From the NCBI GenBank assembly GCA_015709715.1, contig CP054184.1:1349001-1413000 (forward strand): DNA of 64,000 bases, given 5' to 3'. This document shows positions 15,264-26,752 of this stretch, in pieces (the first letter of the stretch is position 1; each line of letters begins with the position of its first letter). The notes under the pieces were generated by a model that did not search any database, had not been told where the DNA came from, and worked only from the letters and a program-made list of their open reading frames with translations. The DNA is from Nitrospira sp. (GTDB lineage Bacteria; Nitrospirota; Nitrospiria; Nitrospirales; Nitrospiraceae). A program made the translations under genes and the position numbers.

Positions 15264-17600
15264 TCACCCGGCTTCGCGATACCCACAGTCTTCATTGCGG
15301 CACTGCACGCTACGCCCGGCTTGCTTGCTGATTTTTTCTATAAGGAATGGCGCCTGACAAGCGGGACAAGGTTTGTTGATCGGCCGATCCCACAGAGCAT
15401 ATTCACACTGAGGATACCGGCTGCAAGAATAGAAATTTCGCCCCTTCTTCGTACGCTTCTGGACGAGATCTCCGTCGCATCCCGGCTGAGGACATTTGAC
15501 CCCCAACGCGATGGGCTTTGTCGTTTTACACTCCGGATAGGCGGAACACGCGAGAAACTTGCCGAACCGCCCCGTTTTCACCACCATGGGGCTGGAGCAT
15601 TTTTCACATTTCTCGTCTGTTGTTTCTTCCAGCTTCGGAACAATCTTGATCGTTCCGTCGGCAAGCCGTTCAAAATTCTGAGTATTCTTACAGGGCGGGT
15701 CGTCCTTGTAGCCCGGGCAGGCCAGGAATTTTCCGTTTCGGCCCCACTTGATCTCCAACATGCGACCGCACTTTTCACAAGGAATATTGGTCGGCGGCTC
15801 TACCGCATCTTTGGGACCGGGAATGTTTTGGGCCAATTCCATATCTTTAGTGAAGGGGGCATAAAACTCCCGCACCGCCGCAACCCACGGCTTGGTTCCT
15901 TCCTCCACCTCATCCAACTGCTCTTCCATGTGGGAAGTGAATTCCGTATCCAGCAGATCCGGAAAACCCTTCAGCAAGAAATCATTGACGGTCCGTCCGG
16001 TTTCGGTGGGCAGGAATCGGCCCTCCACCTTCTCGACGTACTTTCTATCCTGGATGGTGGAAATGATCGAGGCATAAGTCGATGGCCGCCCGATCCCTTT
16101 CTCTTCCAACTCTCGGACGAGCAATGCTTCGTTATATCGCGGGGGCGGCTGGGTGAAGTGCTGCTTTGACATCAACCCGGCCACGGTCTGCCCTTCCTGC
16201 ATCACCAACCGCACCCCCTCCCCCTCGTTGAGTACCGGGAGACGTCGTTCGGAATCATCCTCGGTCTCTTGATCACTCTTAGGCTTTTGCGAGGGGGCTT
16301 CTTTGTCGGTACCCTCCAGGTAGACAGCCGTGTGCCCGGCGAACTTGACGACCGTCCCGGTGGCACGAAACACATATCGTTCAGCGGTATTGAGCGGCGT
16401 CGAATCTACCCGCGTCACATCGAGAATCGCCGGCACCATCTGAGAGGCGATGAACCGATTCCAAATAAGTTTGTACAGCTGGTATTGATCGTGATCCAGA
16501 AATTGCCTGATCGACTCAGGCTCGCGCCCCGCTGAAGTCGGCCGAATGGCTTCGTGTGCTTCTTGAGCCGCCTTTTGGGTCTTGTACACATTGGGAGTGG
16601 CGGGAAGATACTCTGCCCCAAACCGTTCCCGGATGACAGTTCGGGCGTCTTCCATTGCTTCCTGGGAAATACGCGGAGAGTCCGTTCTCATATACGTAAT
16701 CAAACCCGTCGGGCCTTCAGCCCCGACCTCCACGCCCTCATATAACTGCTGCGCGAGGGTCATGGTTTTCTTCGGGGTATAATGCAATTTGCGGGCGGCT
16801 TCCTGTTGGAGCCGACTGGTGATAAACGGAGCGACGGGGTTTCTTTTTTTCTCCTTGCGTTCGACTGACTGCACGACGAAGGATTTGCCTTGGATTTCGT
16901 TAAGAACTCGCTGCGCCTGTTCTCCCGTCGAAATTTCCGCGTCCCGCCCATCAATGGAATGTAGTTTCGCCTCGAACGGGGGAGGGCTGTTCCCCGCGAG
17001 CAGTGCCGTGACCGACCAGTATTCTTCCGTTCGGAACGCTTCGCGTTCCTTTTCACGGTCACAGATCAATCGCACGGCCACGGACTGCACACGTCCCATG
17101 CTGAGGCCTCGACGAACTTTCTTCCACAGCAACTGGCTGCCCTGATACCCCACGATACGATCAAGCACCCGGCGAGCCTGCTGGGCCTGGACCAGCTTCA
17201 TATCGATGTCGCCCGGGGATTGCAAGGCGCGTTTGACGGCCGATTCAGTAATCTCGTTAAACAGCACACGAAAGACCTTGCCGTCCTTTCTCTTCCCCTT
17301 TCCATGCAGTTCCTGCGCGATATGCCACGCGATCGCTTCGCCCTCACGATCAGGGTCAGGAGCCAAGAATACCCTGTCGACCTCTTGCGCCTTCTTTTTG
17401 ATATCCGCCAGAACTTTTGACTTTCCCTTGATCGTCACGTACTGCGGCTCGAAATCGTGTTCAAGGTCCACGCCCAGCTTGCTCGTCGGGAGATCTTTGA
17501 CGTGCCCCACCGAGGCCATGACCGAATAACCTCGCCCAAGATACTTGGTAATCGTTCGCGCCTTGGTCGGAGACTCCACGATGATCAGCGATTTAGCCAT
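15264..17600 (-). CDS. topA: DNA topoisomerase I
   Basis: 778 residues. It has an N-terminal TOPRIM domain (SLIIVESPTKARTI, APDPDREGEAIAWH with the acidic metal triad), the central type IA domain with the catalytic Tyr in ITYMRTDSPRIS, and a C-terminal tail with four zinc-ribbon-like cysteine clusters (CEKCGRML, CEKCSSPM, CPQPGCDGDL, CPACQAPF). It relaxes negative supercoils. It lies 82 bp downstream of dprA on the same strand, a common bacterial pairing, and has its own candidate promoter in that gap. Length is normal for zinc-ribbon TopA. Confidence 0.97.
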   Translation of the reverse strand: MAKSLIIVESPTKARTITKYLGRGYSVMASVGHVKDLPTSKLGVDLEHDFEPQYVTIKGKSKVLADIKKKAQEVDRVFLAPDPDREGEAIAWHIAQELHGKGKRKDGKVFRVLFNEITESAVKRALQSPGDIDMKLVQAQQARRVLDRIVGYQGSQLLWKKVRRGLSMGRVQSVAVRLICDREKEREAFRTEEYWSVTALLAGNSPPPFEAKLHSIDGRDAEISTGEQAQRVLNEIQGKSFVVQSVERKEKKRNPVAPFITSRLQQEAARKLHYTPKKTMTLAQQLYEGVEVGAEGPTGLITYMRTDSPRISQEAMEDARTVIRERFGAEYLPATPNVYKTQKAAQEAHEAIRPTSAGREPESIRQFLDHDQYQLYKLIWNRFIASQMVPAILDVTRVDSTPLNTAERYVFRATGTVVKFAGHTAVYLEGTDKEAPSQKPKSDQETEDDSERRLPVLNEGEGVRLVMQEGQTVAGLMSKQHFTQPPPRYNEALLVRELEEKGIGRPSTYASIISTIQDRKYVEKVEGRFLPTETGRTVNDFLLKGFPDLLDTEFTSHMEEQLDEVEEGTKPWVAAVREFYAPFTKDMELAQNIPGPKDAVEPPTNIPCEKCGRMLEIKWGRNGKFLACPGYKDDPPCKNTQNFERLADGTIKIVPKLEETTDEKCEKCSSPMVVKTGRFGKFLACSAYPECKTTKPIALGVKCPQPGCDGDLVQKRTKKGRNFYSCSRYPQCEYALWDRPINKPCPACQAPFLIEKISKQAGRSVQCRNEDCGYREAG

Positions 17601-17652
17601 GACCCTCCATATCGGTTCCCATCTCCGGTCCTATCCACACTCGCATCGACCC

Positions 17653-17680
17653 ACTATAACAAATATCCGTTCTCTGTCAG
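17653..17680 (-). promoter_or_regulatory. Promoter candidate for topA
   Basis: CTGACA (17680-17675), a 16-nt spacer and TATAGT (17658-17653) on the minus strand, in the dprA-topA gap. The TTTGTTATAGTG context of the -10 is repeated exactly in the promoter before the rod-shape cluster. Confidence 0.5.
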
Positions 17681-17682
17681 CA

Positions 17683-18831
17683 TCAGTCTCCATGGCGAGG
17701 CCCACCGAGACGAATGTATTCATTACCCGGTAGCTGGCGAAGGCAGTGCCTCAACTCCAACGATAACAATACCGCCGCCACCTGCGCGGCATCGAGCCCG
17801 CTCCGTCGGATCACCTCGTCCACGGAGCAGGGCAAATCGCTGAGGGCATCATACACCAGCCTCTCTTCGTTTCCCAAATGAAACGCCGCCTGTGCCGCCT
17901 CGATACTCGTCCGTTCCTCGAGCCGCCGGCGAAACGCGGCATCCAGTTGGGGCAACAACTCGTCCACCACGTCTTGCGCACATTCGATCAATCGCGCACC
18001 ATCACGGATGAGGCGGTTCGAACCACGGCAATTCTCCGCCTTCACAAACCCCGGCACTGCGAAGACTTCTCGCCCCTGTTCCGCCGCAAGCCTCGCCGTG
18101 ATCAAGGAACCGCTTTCGAGACTCGCTTCCGTAACGATCACACCGAATGCCAACCCACTGATAATGCGATTGCGGCGGGGAAAATGATGTGCTTGCGGCG
18201 CGGCGCCGAGCGGAAGCTCGGAGATCACGGCCCCCTGCTGCTCGATCGCCGCGCGGAGGCGCCGATGCTCTGTCGGATAGGTCCGGTCCAATCCACAGCC
18301 CATCACCGCGAGGGTCCGGCCCTTTGCGGCAAGCGCACCTCGATGAGCCGCGCCGTCCACGCCGCGGGCCAAGCCGCTCACGATCGTAAACCCCATTGCA
18401 GCCAAATCGTGCGCCAGTTCCTCGGCCACCACCCGTCCGACGGCACTCACCGTTCTGCTTCCAACGATCGCGATCGCGTGCTGGTCGCCGTCCGTCAGCG
18501 CCCCTTGCACATAGAGGAGCGGCGGCGGATCGGGGATGGTCCGCAATCGTGAGGGGTATTCGGGATCGCAATACGTGAGCACTCGCACACGACCGGCCTG
18601 CAACTGCATCAATTCGTCATCGATGTCGTGCAACACCGACGATTCAACCCCTCGTCGAATGGCCTCAATAAGAGGCGGGCGGCATCCGAGTTCTTCAAGG
18701 TCTGGAGGCGAGGCCCGAAGGACCGCCTCAGGTGTACCACATGCCTGGACCAGCTTGAGCAGGAGCGTATCTCCCACACCGGGAACGGCGCGCAGCAGCA
18801 GCCACGGACGAAGAGGGTGATCAGCCACCAT
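17683..18831 (-). CDS. dprA: DNA-processing protein DprA
   Basis: 382 residues. A helix-hairpin-helix-like N-terminus (LLLRAVPGVGDTLLLKLVQA), a Rossmann-like DprA core with IAIVGSRTVSAVGR, VSGLARGVDGAAHRGAL, LAVMGCGLDRTYP and FPRRNRIISGL, and a C-terminal winged-helix domain (LSDLPCSVDEVIRRSGLDAA). DprA protects incoming single-stranded DNA and loads RecA in natural transformation. It is also widely kept in species not known to be competent. GAGG precedes the ATG. It is upstream of topA on the same strand. Confidence 0.95.
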   Translation of the reverse strand: MVADHPLRPWLLLRAVPGVGDTLLLKLVQACGTPEAVLRASPPDLEELGCRPPLIEAIRRGVESSVLHDIDDELMQLQAGRVRVLTYCDPEYPSRLRTIPDPPPLLYVQGALTDGDQHAIAIVGSRTVSAVGRVVAEELAHDLAAMGFTIVSGLARGVDGAAHRGALAAKGRTLAVMGCGLDRTYPTEHRRLRAAIEQQGAVISELPLGAAPQAHHFPRRNRIISGLAFGVIVTEASLESGSLITARLAAEQGREVFAVPGFVKAENCRGSNRLIRDGARLIECAQDVVDELLPQLDAAFRRRLEERTSIEAAQAAFHLGNEERLVYDALSDLPCSVDEVIRRSGLDAAQVAAVLLSLELRHCLRQLPGNEYIRLGGPRHGD

Positions 18832-18941
18832 TGCCTTACCTCATCCCAGTCGTTCAGGCGACGACGTCGGCGTTGTCGGGGGACTGTCTCTCGCGGCGAG
18901 GAGAACCCGGCCGACCCAACCGGTCGACGGGTTTGACCGTA

Positions 18942-20453
18942 CTACATCACAACCAAGTCAAATTGTTCCAAATGCAATCGATCATCCGCGGTGACCAGGA
19001 TTTTGGCCCCGTAGCGATGCTCCAGTTCATCGAGCCCAGCCTGTTCCTGTTCCTGCATGAGCTGCGCCACCGTAGGATGGGCTCCCACCACGACGCGTTG
19101 CTGCTCGATTTCTTGTCCCAGCCGACGCACCTCGCGAAAAATCTCATAGGCCACCGTCATCGGCGACTTGGTATACCCACGCCCGTCGCAATAGTGACAG
19201 GGTTCGGACAGCGAGCGAAGCAGGTCCTCGCGGACACGTTCACGGGAAATTTCGATCAAGCCGAGATCGGACACGCGCGAGATTCTGGTTCGTGCCTTAT
19301 CGGCGGACATGGCATCGACCAGCGCATGGTACACTTTGTCCCGGTTCTTCTCCCGCTCCATGTCGATGAAGTCCACGATGATGATGCCGCCGATACCGCG
19401 CAACTTCACCTGGTACGCAATTTCGCGCGCCGCTTCCAGATTATTGCGAAGGATTGTTTCTTCCTGGTCGCGTTTTCCGACAAATCGACCCGTATTGACG
19501 TCGATGACCGTCATCGCCTCGGTATGATCGATCACCAGATATCCGCCTGACTTCAGCCAGACTTTCCTGCTCATCGCGCGCGCGATTTCCTGCTCTACCC
19601 CGAGGTGATCGAACAGACTCTCTTCTTTGTCGTAGAAATGAATCCGGGAGGTCTGCTCCGGAGAAAACCGTTGCACAAAATTCTTGATGGCGTTGTATTC
19701 TTCCCGCGAATCGATCAGCAGCCGATCCACTCGCCGGCTGAAGAGATCGCGCACGACACGAAAGCTCAGACTCAAATCACTGTGCAAGAGGCTCGGAGCC
19801 GGCTGCTGGTCACGCTTGGTCAGGATGTCCTGCCAGAGGACATGAAGGAATTCGACATCGGAGCGTAACTCCTCTTCTTTCACGCCCTCGCTGACCGTCC
19901 TGACGATGTAGCCGAAGCCGGGACGCCGCGCCCGCTTCATGATCTCTTTCAACCGCGCCCGCTCCTCGTCACGTGGGATGCGTCGGGATACGCCGATGTG
20001 TTCCACCGTCGGCATGAATACCAAATACCGTCCCGGCAGTGAGACATAGGTCGTCACGCGCGAACCTTTGGTGCCGATCGGCCCTTTGGAGATTTGCACC
20101 ATCACTTCCTGGCCTTCCGAGAGCAGTTCTTCGATGGGCTTGGACGACTGGCGTTTCGGCTTAGGAACTTCGGACTCCTTGCCGTCCTCATCATCCCCTT
20201 CCACGAGAGTGTCCCCGGTCTCCAGATCCAACGAAAGGTCCGACACATGCATGAACGCGGCCTTTTCGAGCCCGATGTCGATGAAGGCTGCCTGCATGCC
20301 GGGCAATACCTTTGCAACGCGTCCTTTGTAAATGTTTCCGACAAAATCCTGATCTTTGGCACGATCCCCATACAGATCGGTCACTACACCGTTATCAAGA
20401 ACCGCGACACGGGTTTCTTCCCGCGCGATACTGATAGCTATTTCAACACCCAT
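18942..20453 (-). CDS. rng: Ribonuclease E/G family endoribonuclease
   Basis: 503 residues, the size of RNase G rather than full-length RNase E. An N-terminal S1-like domain (KDQDFVGNIYKGRVAKVLPG, FIDIGLEKAAFMHVSDL) carries a charged insert of about 35 residues. The catalytic part has VIDVNTGRFVGKRD and IIIVDFIDMEREKNRDKV, the Asp/Asn metal site, followed by the zinc-link motif EPCHYCDGRG. It cleaves single-stranded, AU-rich RNA from a 5' monophosphate and matures 16S rRNA. It follows rodA by 141 bp on the same strand; rng next to the mre cluster is a widespread order. Confidence 0.93.
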   Translation of the reverse strand: MGVEIAISIAREETRVAVLDNGVVTDLYGDRAKDQDFVGNIYKGRVAKVLPGMQAAFIDIGLEKAAFMHVSDLSLDLETGDTLVEGDDEDGKESEVPKPKRQSSKPIEELLSEGQEVMVQISKGPIGTKGSRVTTYVSLPGRYLVFMPTVEHIGVSRRIPRDEERARLKEIMKRARRPGFGYIVRTVSEGVKEEELRSDVEFLHVLWQDILTKRDQQPAPSLLHSDLSLSFRVVRDLFSRRVDRLLIDSREEYNAIKNFVQRFSPEQTSRIHFYDKEESLFDHLGVEQEIARAMSRKVWLKSGGYLVIDHTEAMTVIDVNTGRFVGKRDQEETILRNNLEAAREIAYQVKLRGIGGIIIVDFIDMEREKNRDKVYHALVDAMSADKARTRISRVSDLGLIEISRERVREDLLRSLSEPCHYCDGRGYTKSPMTVAYEIFREVRRLGQEIEQQRVVVGAHPTVAQLMQEQEQAGLDELEHRYGAKILVTADDRLHLEQFDLVVM

Positions 20454-20594
20454 ACAAACTCCTTTGCACTCAGTTCAATCGGATGGAGACACACGCGGAT
20501 CGAATATCCGGGTCTTTCTAATCTTCTCCTGCTCCGTGGTTGATCCGATTTGATTGGTTATTCCACATCCTCTTGATGCCTGTCCAGGCACCGC

Positions 20595-21713
20595 CTAATA
20601 GAAGAGGCTGAGCCGTCGCCGCTTGACGTTCAACAAGAGGCCCAAAGATGCCATGGTCATGATCGTCGCGCTCCCCCCATAACTTACCAACGGAAGCGGA
20701 ATGCCGACGATGGGAAACATCCCCGCGGTCATTCCAATATTGACCACCATGCAGAAGCACAACATCGCGATGATCCCTGCCGCCAACAGAGCCCCAAGCG
20801 TGTCCTTCGCACGCGCGGCAATTTCCAGAGAGACCCAGATCAACGCCACAAAGAGCGCCAGGAGCACCAAGACGCCGAGAAACCCCCACTCTTCGGCATA
20901 GACGGCAAAGACAAAATCCGTATGACCTTCCGGAAGAAATTTCAGCTGACTTTGCGTGCCACCGTAGAGTCCCTTGCCGGACAACTCCCCCGAGCCGATG
21001 GCAATGCGAGACTGCAACGCATGGTAGCCCTTTCCACCCGGATCATAATCAGGATCGACGAAGGCCATGACACGTTGTCGTTGGTAGTCATGCAATGACG
21101 CCCACACCATTTCCCAGACGAACGGGAACAACATGACCGACAACAGCAGAATGATGCCCAGCGCTTTCGAGCGCACGCCGACCATCAACAACATGGCGGC
21201 ATAGACCGCCAGGAAGCTCAACCCGCTGCCCAAATCCGGCTGTTTGAGGATGAGGAGCAATCCCGGCAGCACAATGAGGCCCGGCAAAACCACCCGCTGC
21301 ATCCACCCCACCCGAGGCACCCGGGAGTAATAATTGGCCAGAACCAACACCAACACCAGTTTAGCGAACTCGGAAGGCTGGAAGGCAAACGGCCCGATCG
21401 GAATCCAGCGCTGGGCGCCTCGGCTGGACTTCCCCATCACCAAGACCACCGCCAACAAGATCAGAATCACCGCATAGGTCGGATAGGCTAGGCGGGCGAT
21501 CTTGTGATAATCCGACAAATACATCACCAGAAACGCCACAGTCCCGAGGAGAATCCACACGAGTTGCTTGAGATAGAAGGGAAAGGCGGTGTCCTGGGAA
21601 TGGGTCACACTGTAGATCGAAACCACCCCAACCGACAGGATGACGACAATCAGCCCGATGAAACGGAGGTCGAAACTATCTAACCCACGACTGTCTATCA
21701 TCCGATCGATCAT
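20595..21713 (-). CDS. rodA: Rod-shape peptidoglycan glycosyltransferase RodA
   Basis: 372 residues with about ten membrane helices, a SEDS-family protein. Signatures are GRGAQRWIPIGPFAFQPSEF-like (here SSRGAQRWIPIGPFAFQPSE), PDLGSGLSFLAVYA and VGIPLPLVSYGGSATIMTMA. It polymerises glycan strands during cell elongation with the transpeptidase encoded immediately upstream. Its ATG shares a base with the PBP2 stop (TGATG). Two GTG/ATG starts three bases apart are possible. Typical family length. Confidence 0.95.
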   Translation of the reverse strand: MIDRMIDSRGLDSFDLRFIGLIVVILSVGVVSIYSVTHSQDTAFPFYLKQLVWILLGTVAFLVMYLSDYHKIARLAYPTYAVILILLAVVLVMGKSSRGAQRWIPIGPFAFQPSEFAKLVLVLVLANYYSRVPRVGWMQRVVLPGLIVLPGLLLILKQPDLGSGLSFLAVYAAMLLMVGVRSKALGIILLLSVMLFPFVWEMVWASLHDYQRQRVMAFVDPDYDPGGKGYHALQSRIAIGSGELSGKGLYGGTQSQLKFLPEGHTDFVFAVYAEEWGFLGVLVLLALFVALIWVSLEIAARAKDTLGALLAAGIIAMLCFCMVVNIGMTAGMFPIVGIPLPLVSYGGSATIMTMASLGLLLNVKRRRLSLFY

Positions 21714-23596
21714 CACGTCCTTGATCGCCCACCGGCTCCTGAAGTCGACGCCTTCGGAGCATGACCGCTCACCGATTGCTTCAGGAGTTCGGGATACGCC
21801 TTCACGTACGCTTCGATCACGTCCTTGGCCAGAGGCGCCGCTGCCGACCCGCCATGGCCCATGTGTTCAGCCAGCACGGCCACGGCAATCCGAGGGGCGT
21901 CCACGGGAGCGAAGGCTACGAACCAGGCATGGTCTCGGAGTTTTTTCGGGATATCCTTCTCCGGTCCCGTCCGCAATGCCGCCGTCTGCGCCGTTCCCGT
22001 CTTGCCGGCGATGGTTACCAAGGGCGATTTGGCCCGCGTGGCGGTTCCCTTCGCCACCACGTCCGCCAAGGCATCCTTGATCAAGGCCAGAGTAGCGGGT
22101 TTCACCGCAACTTTTCCGCGCACGGTGGGAGCAAACTCCTCGCGTTCGCCGGTTGCTCGGTTCATCACCGCCTGCACCAGACGCGGCCGGACCGAGACTC
22201 CGTCGTTCGCGACCGTGCCGATGACGCTAGCCATTTGCAGAGGTGTCACGGTGACATATCCCTGGCCGATCGCCGCGGAAATGGTCTCGCCGGGATACCA
22301 GGGCTGATTTCTCGCCTTCTGCTTCCAGGCCGTCGAGGGAACGATTCCAACCCGCTCGGACGGTAACTCCACCCCCGTTTCCTGCCCAAGGCCAAACTGC
22401 TTCGCATATTCGGCGATGGTGTCGATCCCCATGCGCTGGCCGACTGTATAAAAATACACGTCGCAAGAGTGGATGAGCGCCTCATTCATATCGACCGCAC
22501 CGTGGCCGCCGGCCTTCCAGTCACGAAACAGGCGATTCCCGAATTGATACCCGCCGTTGCAGCGGACCGTGGTCGACGGAGTGACGGTGTTGGTTTCAAG
22601 CGCCGCCGCGGCCATGACCACCTTGAAGGTCGAACCCGGCGGATATTGCCCCTGCGTCGCGCGATTGTTCAACGGACGCCCTTCATTCTGCACGATTTCA
22701 ACCCACTGTTTGTTGGACAGTTCCTTCGACAGGACATTCGGATCAAACCCCGGCCGGCTCGCCATCGCCAAAATATCGCCGTTCGTAGGATCCAGCGCGA
22801 CGATGGCACCGGATTCCTCTCCAAGAAGGTCTTCGGCAATTTTTTGCAGGCGGATATCCAGCGTCAGATACAGGTCATCGCCGGCGATCGGTTTCTCCGA
22901 AACCACCGCGCGTTTTTCATGGCCCAATGCGTCTACCTCGACACTTTTCTGCCCCGATCGCCCTCGTACCCGGCGATCGAAGGCCTTTTCGACGCCGTAT
23001 TGCCCAACGATGCTTCCTTGGTGCAGATCCGAGAAGTCCGGCTTCTCAAGCTGATCCGCAGACACTTCTCCGACGTACCCCAGCACATGCGAAGCCACCG
23101 CCCCTCCGGGGTAATTCCGCTGGGACTCGACCTGGATCATGACACCGGGTAAATCCAGACGGTGAGATTCGATCAACGTCGCCTCCCTCAGCGTCAATCG
23201 ATCCTTGATCTTACGAGGTTGCAGCTTCCCCCCCTTGCCGGTCGACAGCTTTTTCTGAATCAGCTCCGAGTCTAAATTCAGGAGGGAGGCTAACTGAGCC
23301 ACCAACCCTGGACGGTCTTTGACGTCCTCCAACGTGACGTATAACGCAAAGCTCGGCACGTTGTTGGCCAACAGCACGCCGTTACGGTCGAAAATTAATC
23401 CGCGGGCCGGTTCCAATACCACCGATCGGGTTCGGTTGTTTTCTGAGAGGTCTCGATAATAGGGCCCCTCGCGGATCTGCAGATGCCAGAGACGGAGGGC
23501 GAGCAGGGCCATGACCAGCAACAGCCCCACGCGGAGGATGACCAGCCGACGTTGAAGGTCTAGGAGATCGGAATCGTTGAATCCTATCGATGCCAT
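21713..23596 (-). CDS. mrdA: Penicillin-binding protein 2 (elongasome transpeptidase)
   Basis: 627 residues. One N-terminal membrane helix (LVILRVGLLLVMALLALRLW), a PBP dimerisation domain and a transpeptidase domain with the catalytic Ser in PPGSTFKVVMA, a second motif SCD (HSCDVYF) and AGKTGTAQ. This class B PBP crosslinks side-wall peptidoglycan and pairs with RodA, whose gene follows directly. A Pro/Ser/Gly-rich tail ends the protein. It sits 37 bp after mreD. Confidence 0.95.
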   Translation of the reverse strand: MASIGFNDSDLLDLQRRLVILRVGLLLVMALLALRLWHLQIREGPYYRDLSENNRTRSVVLEPARGLIFDRNGVLLANNVPSFALYVTLEDVKDRPGLVAQLASLLNLDSELIQKKLSTGKGGKLQPRKIKDRLTLREATLIESHRLDLPGVMIQVESQRNYPGGAVASHVLGYVGEVSADQLEKPDFSDLHQGSIVGQYGVEKAFDRRVRGRSGQKSVEVDALGHEKRAVVSEKPIAGDDLYLTLDIRLQKIAEDLLGEESGAIVALDPTNGDILAMASRPGFDPNVLSKELSNKQWVEIVQNEGRPLNNRATQGQYPPGSTFKVVMAAAALETNTVTPSTTVRCNGGYQFGNRLFRDWKAGGHGAVDMNEALIHSCDVYFYTVGQRMGIDTIAEYAKQFGLGQETGVELPSERVGIVPSTAWKQKARNQPWYPGETISAAIGQGYVTVTPLQMASVIGTVANDGVSVRPRLVQAVMNRATGEREEFAPTVRGKVAVKPATLALIKDALADVVAKGTATRAKSPLVTIAGKTGTAQTAALRTGPEKDIPKKLRDHAWFVAFAPVDAPRIAVAVLAEHMGHGGSAAAPLAKDVIEAYVKAYPELLKQSVSGHAPKASTSGAGGRSRT

Positions 23597-23633
23597 ATCC
23601 TCAGTTCACGCCCCGGTAGGCGGTGTTCCGTGA

Positions 23634-24134
23634 TCAGAGCGCTCCATCCGTGACCATGCGATCATCCGACCACTGCTGCCGGAACAGGAGATACAAAAGA
23701 ACACCGATTCCCGCATCGAACGCGGCCTGCAGCACGATCGTCGACCGCACTCCGATCCAGAGTTCCTCCGGGCTGGAAGGTGCTAGGGAAGAGAGAAACA
23801 CAGCGCTGGAGAGACAGGAGAGCACCGCCAATCCCACGGCCAAGACCGCAGGAGTCAAATGGGCCATGTGACGCCCGGCCAGACCGGCGAGAAAACCTGC
23901 GCCCCCCTTCGTCACGACGTTGACCCAAAGGTCCCCAGCCGAAAACATGTCTTGCGAATAGCCCAAGAGCAACCCGAGCAGCAGCCCGTCAAGCTCTCCA
24001 CCGAGAAAGCCGACGAGGCAGGCCGCCACCAACCCGAGATCGGGGCGGACGCCGAAGAAGCTCACGTAATGCAGCAGCGTTGCCTGGATCGGCGCAATGA
24101 CCACCACGAGCCCCGCATACAAGAAAAGCTTCAC
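23634..24134 (-). CDS. mreD: Rod-shape determining membrane protein MreD
   Basis: 166 residues with five or six membrane helices and the family segment GVRPDLGLVAACLVGFLGG, followed by GYSQDMFSAGDLWVNVVTKG. It overlaps the mreC stop by four bases. MreD is the inner-membrane linker of the elongation complex. Sequence is weakly conserved in this family, so the call rests on topology, the GVRPDL motif and its position between mreC and the PBP2 gene. Confidence 0.9.
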   Translation of the reverse strand: MKLFLYAGLVVVIAPIQATLLHYVSFFGVRPDLGLVAACLVGFLGGELDGLLLGLLLGYSQDMFSAGDLWVNVVTKGGAGFLAGLAGRHMAHLTPAVLAVGLAVLSCLSSAVFLSSLAPSSPEELWIGVRSTIVLQAAFDAGIGVLLYLLFRQQWSDDRMVTDGAL

Positions 24135-25012
24135 GACTTTTTGCGGTCTCCTTGAATCTCCTGCAGAAGTTTTTGCGCAGCCTCGGCATTCTCATAAGGT
24201 GCGGTAATGATGAGCACCTCTTCCACTTTTGACAGGTCAACCTCGGGCTCCAATTCGGCTGTTTGGAACAGATCTCCTTCCGACTTTTCCACCTGCATCA
24301 GCGTCCCAACCATCAACCCTCGTGGAAACACGCCGGTCAGCCCCGACGTCACCACGTGATCACCGGCCTGGACTCTCGACAAGAGCGGAATGTACTTCAG
24401 CCGCGCGCGTCCATGGCTGGTCCCTTCGACGATGCCTTCATCGCGTGTCCGCTGCACCAGCCCGGCGACGGCATTGTTGGGATCGGTGACAAGGAGAACG
24501 ACCGATGACCTCGCGTTGGTCTTGACGATCCGTCCCACGACTCCGGCTGGGGTCACCACCCCCATCTCCGGGCGTATCCCGTCACTCTCTCCCTTGTCGA
24601 GAATCATCCCTCGGTACCAGTTGGTCGCATCCCGCCCAATCACTCGGGCGGCTACCGTCTGCGAGGACAATTGCTGTTTGAAGGCCAGTAACGTCTCATA
24701 CCGTTGGGTAGCCGATAGAGATTCCCGCAATTGAGTGTTCTGCCCCTTGAGTAATTCGACCTCCCGGCGAAGTTGCCGATTTTCCTCACGCATGCCCTGG
24801 AGGGCGACATACCCATCCCAGGTTTCGGACAGGCCGTGATCGACGGAAGAGAAAATGGACAAAGGGAAAGTCAATACCTGGCCGAGCGGCCCACCCACGT
24901 ATTGCAGCACTCGTTGACTTTGGCTAGGAAGGAGAAGCAGCGTCGCGAGCAAGACGGCGAACAAAACGATGGCAAGACGTCTGGTGCCGTATGTTGAGCG
25001 TGATAGTGCCAT
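24131..25012 (-). CDS. mreC: Rod-shape determining protein MreC
   Basis: 293 residues from ATG 25012; a GTG at 25018 is an alternative. An N-terminal membrane helix (LAIVLFAVLLATLLLLP), a coiled coil (about 65-105, ENRQLRREVELLKGQNTQLR) and two beta-barrel lobes (VIGRDATNWYRGMILDKGES, GVVGRIVKTNARSSVVLLVT, GDHVVTSGLTGVFPRGLMVG) are the standard layout. It is the periplasmic scaffold that activates PBP2-RodA. It starts 18 bp after mreB. Confidence 0.94.
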   Translation of the reverse strand: MALSRSTYGTRRLAIVLFAVLLATLLLLPSQSQRVLQYVGGPLGQVLTFPLSIFSSVDHGLSETWDGYVALQGMREENRQLRREVELLKGQNTQLRESLSATQRYETLLAFKQQLSSQTVAARVIGRDATNWYRGMILDKGESDGIRPEMGVVTPAGVVGRIVKTNARSSVVLLVTDPNNAVAGLVQRTRDEGIVEGTSHGRARLKYIPLLSRVQAGDHVVTSGLTGVFPRGLMVGTLMQVEKSEGDLFQTAELEPEVDLSKVEEVLIITAPYENAEAAQKLLQEIQGDRKKS

Positions 25013-25030
25013 CCCCACTCAGGGTGGAAC

Positions 25031-26589
<1,559 letters not shown>

Positions 26590-26612
26590 TGGAGTCTCCC
26601 CAATTGATCGTC

Positions 26613-26641
26613 ACTATAACAAATCTGTCCGGCGCGCACAA
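26613..26641 (-). promoter_or_regulatory. Promoter for the RDD-mreBCD unit
   Basis: TTGTGC (26641-26636), a 17-nt spacer and TATAGT (26618-26613) on the minus strand, about 25 bp before the RDD start. The TTTGTTATAGTG context is identical to that before topA. Confidence 0.5.
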
Positions 26642-26688
26642 ACAAAGTCGTAATCTGTTCGGCCTTGTCCGCAACAAACGTTCGCCCC

Positions 26689-26718
26689 TTGCCTTTGTCG
26701 TCATCGCCTGAGTAGAAT
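26689..26718 (+). promoter_or_regulatory. Promoter for the SurA_N/PpiD-like gene
   Basis: TTGCCT (26689-26694), an 18-nt spacer and TAGAAT (26713-26718, five of six) on the plus strand, 34 bp before the ATG. Confidence 0.45.
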
Positions 26719-26752
26719 CCGCGAAACCGGGCCGACAAGAGGCAAGATCCAG

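Noticed and set aside
15180-16169. 329-codon rightward frame across the 3' end of topA
   Set aside because: Overlaps the zinc-ribbon region of topA in antisense and has no recognisable motif.
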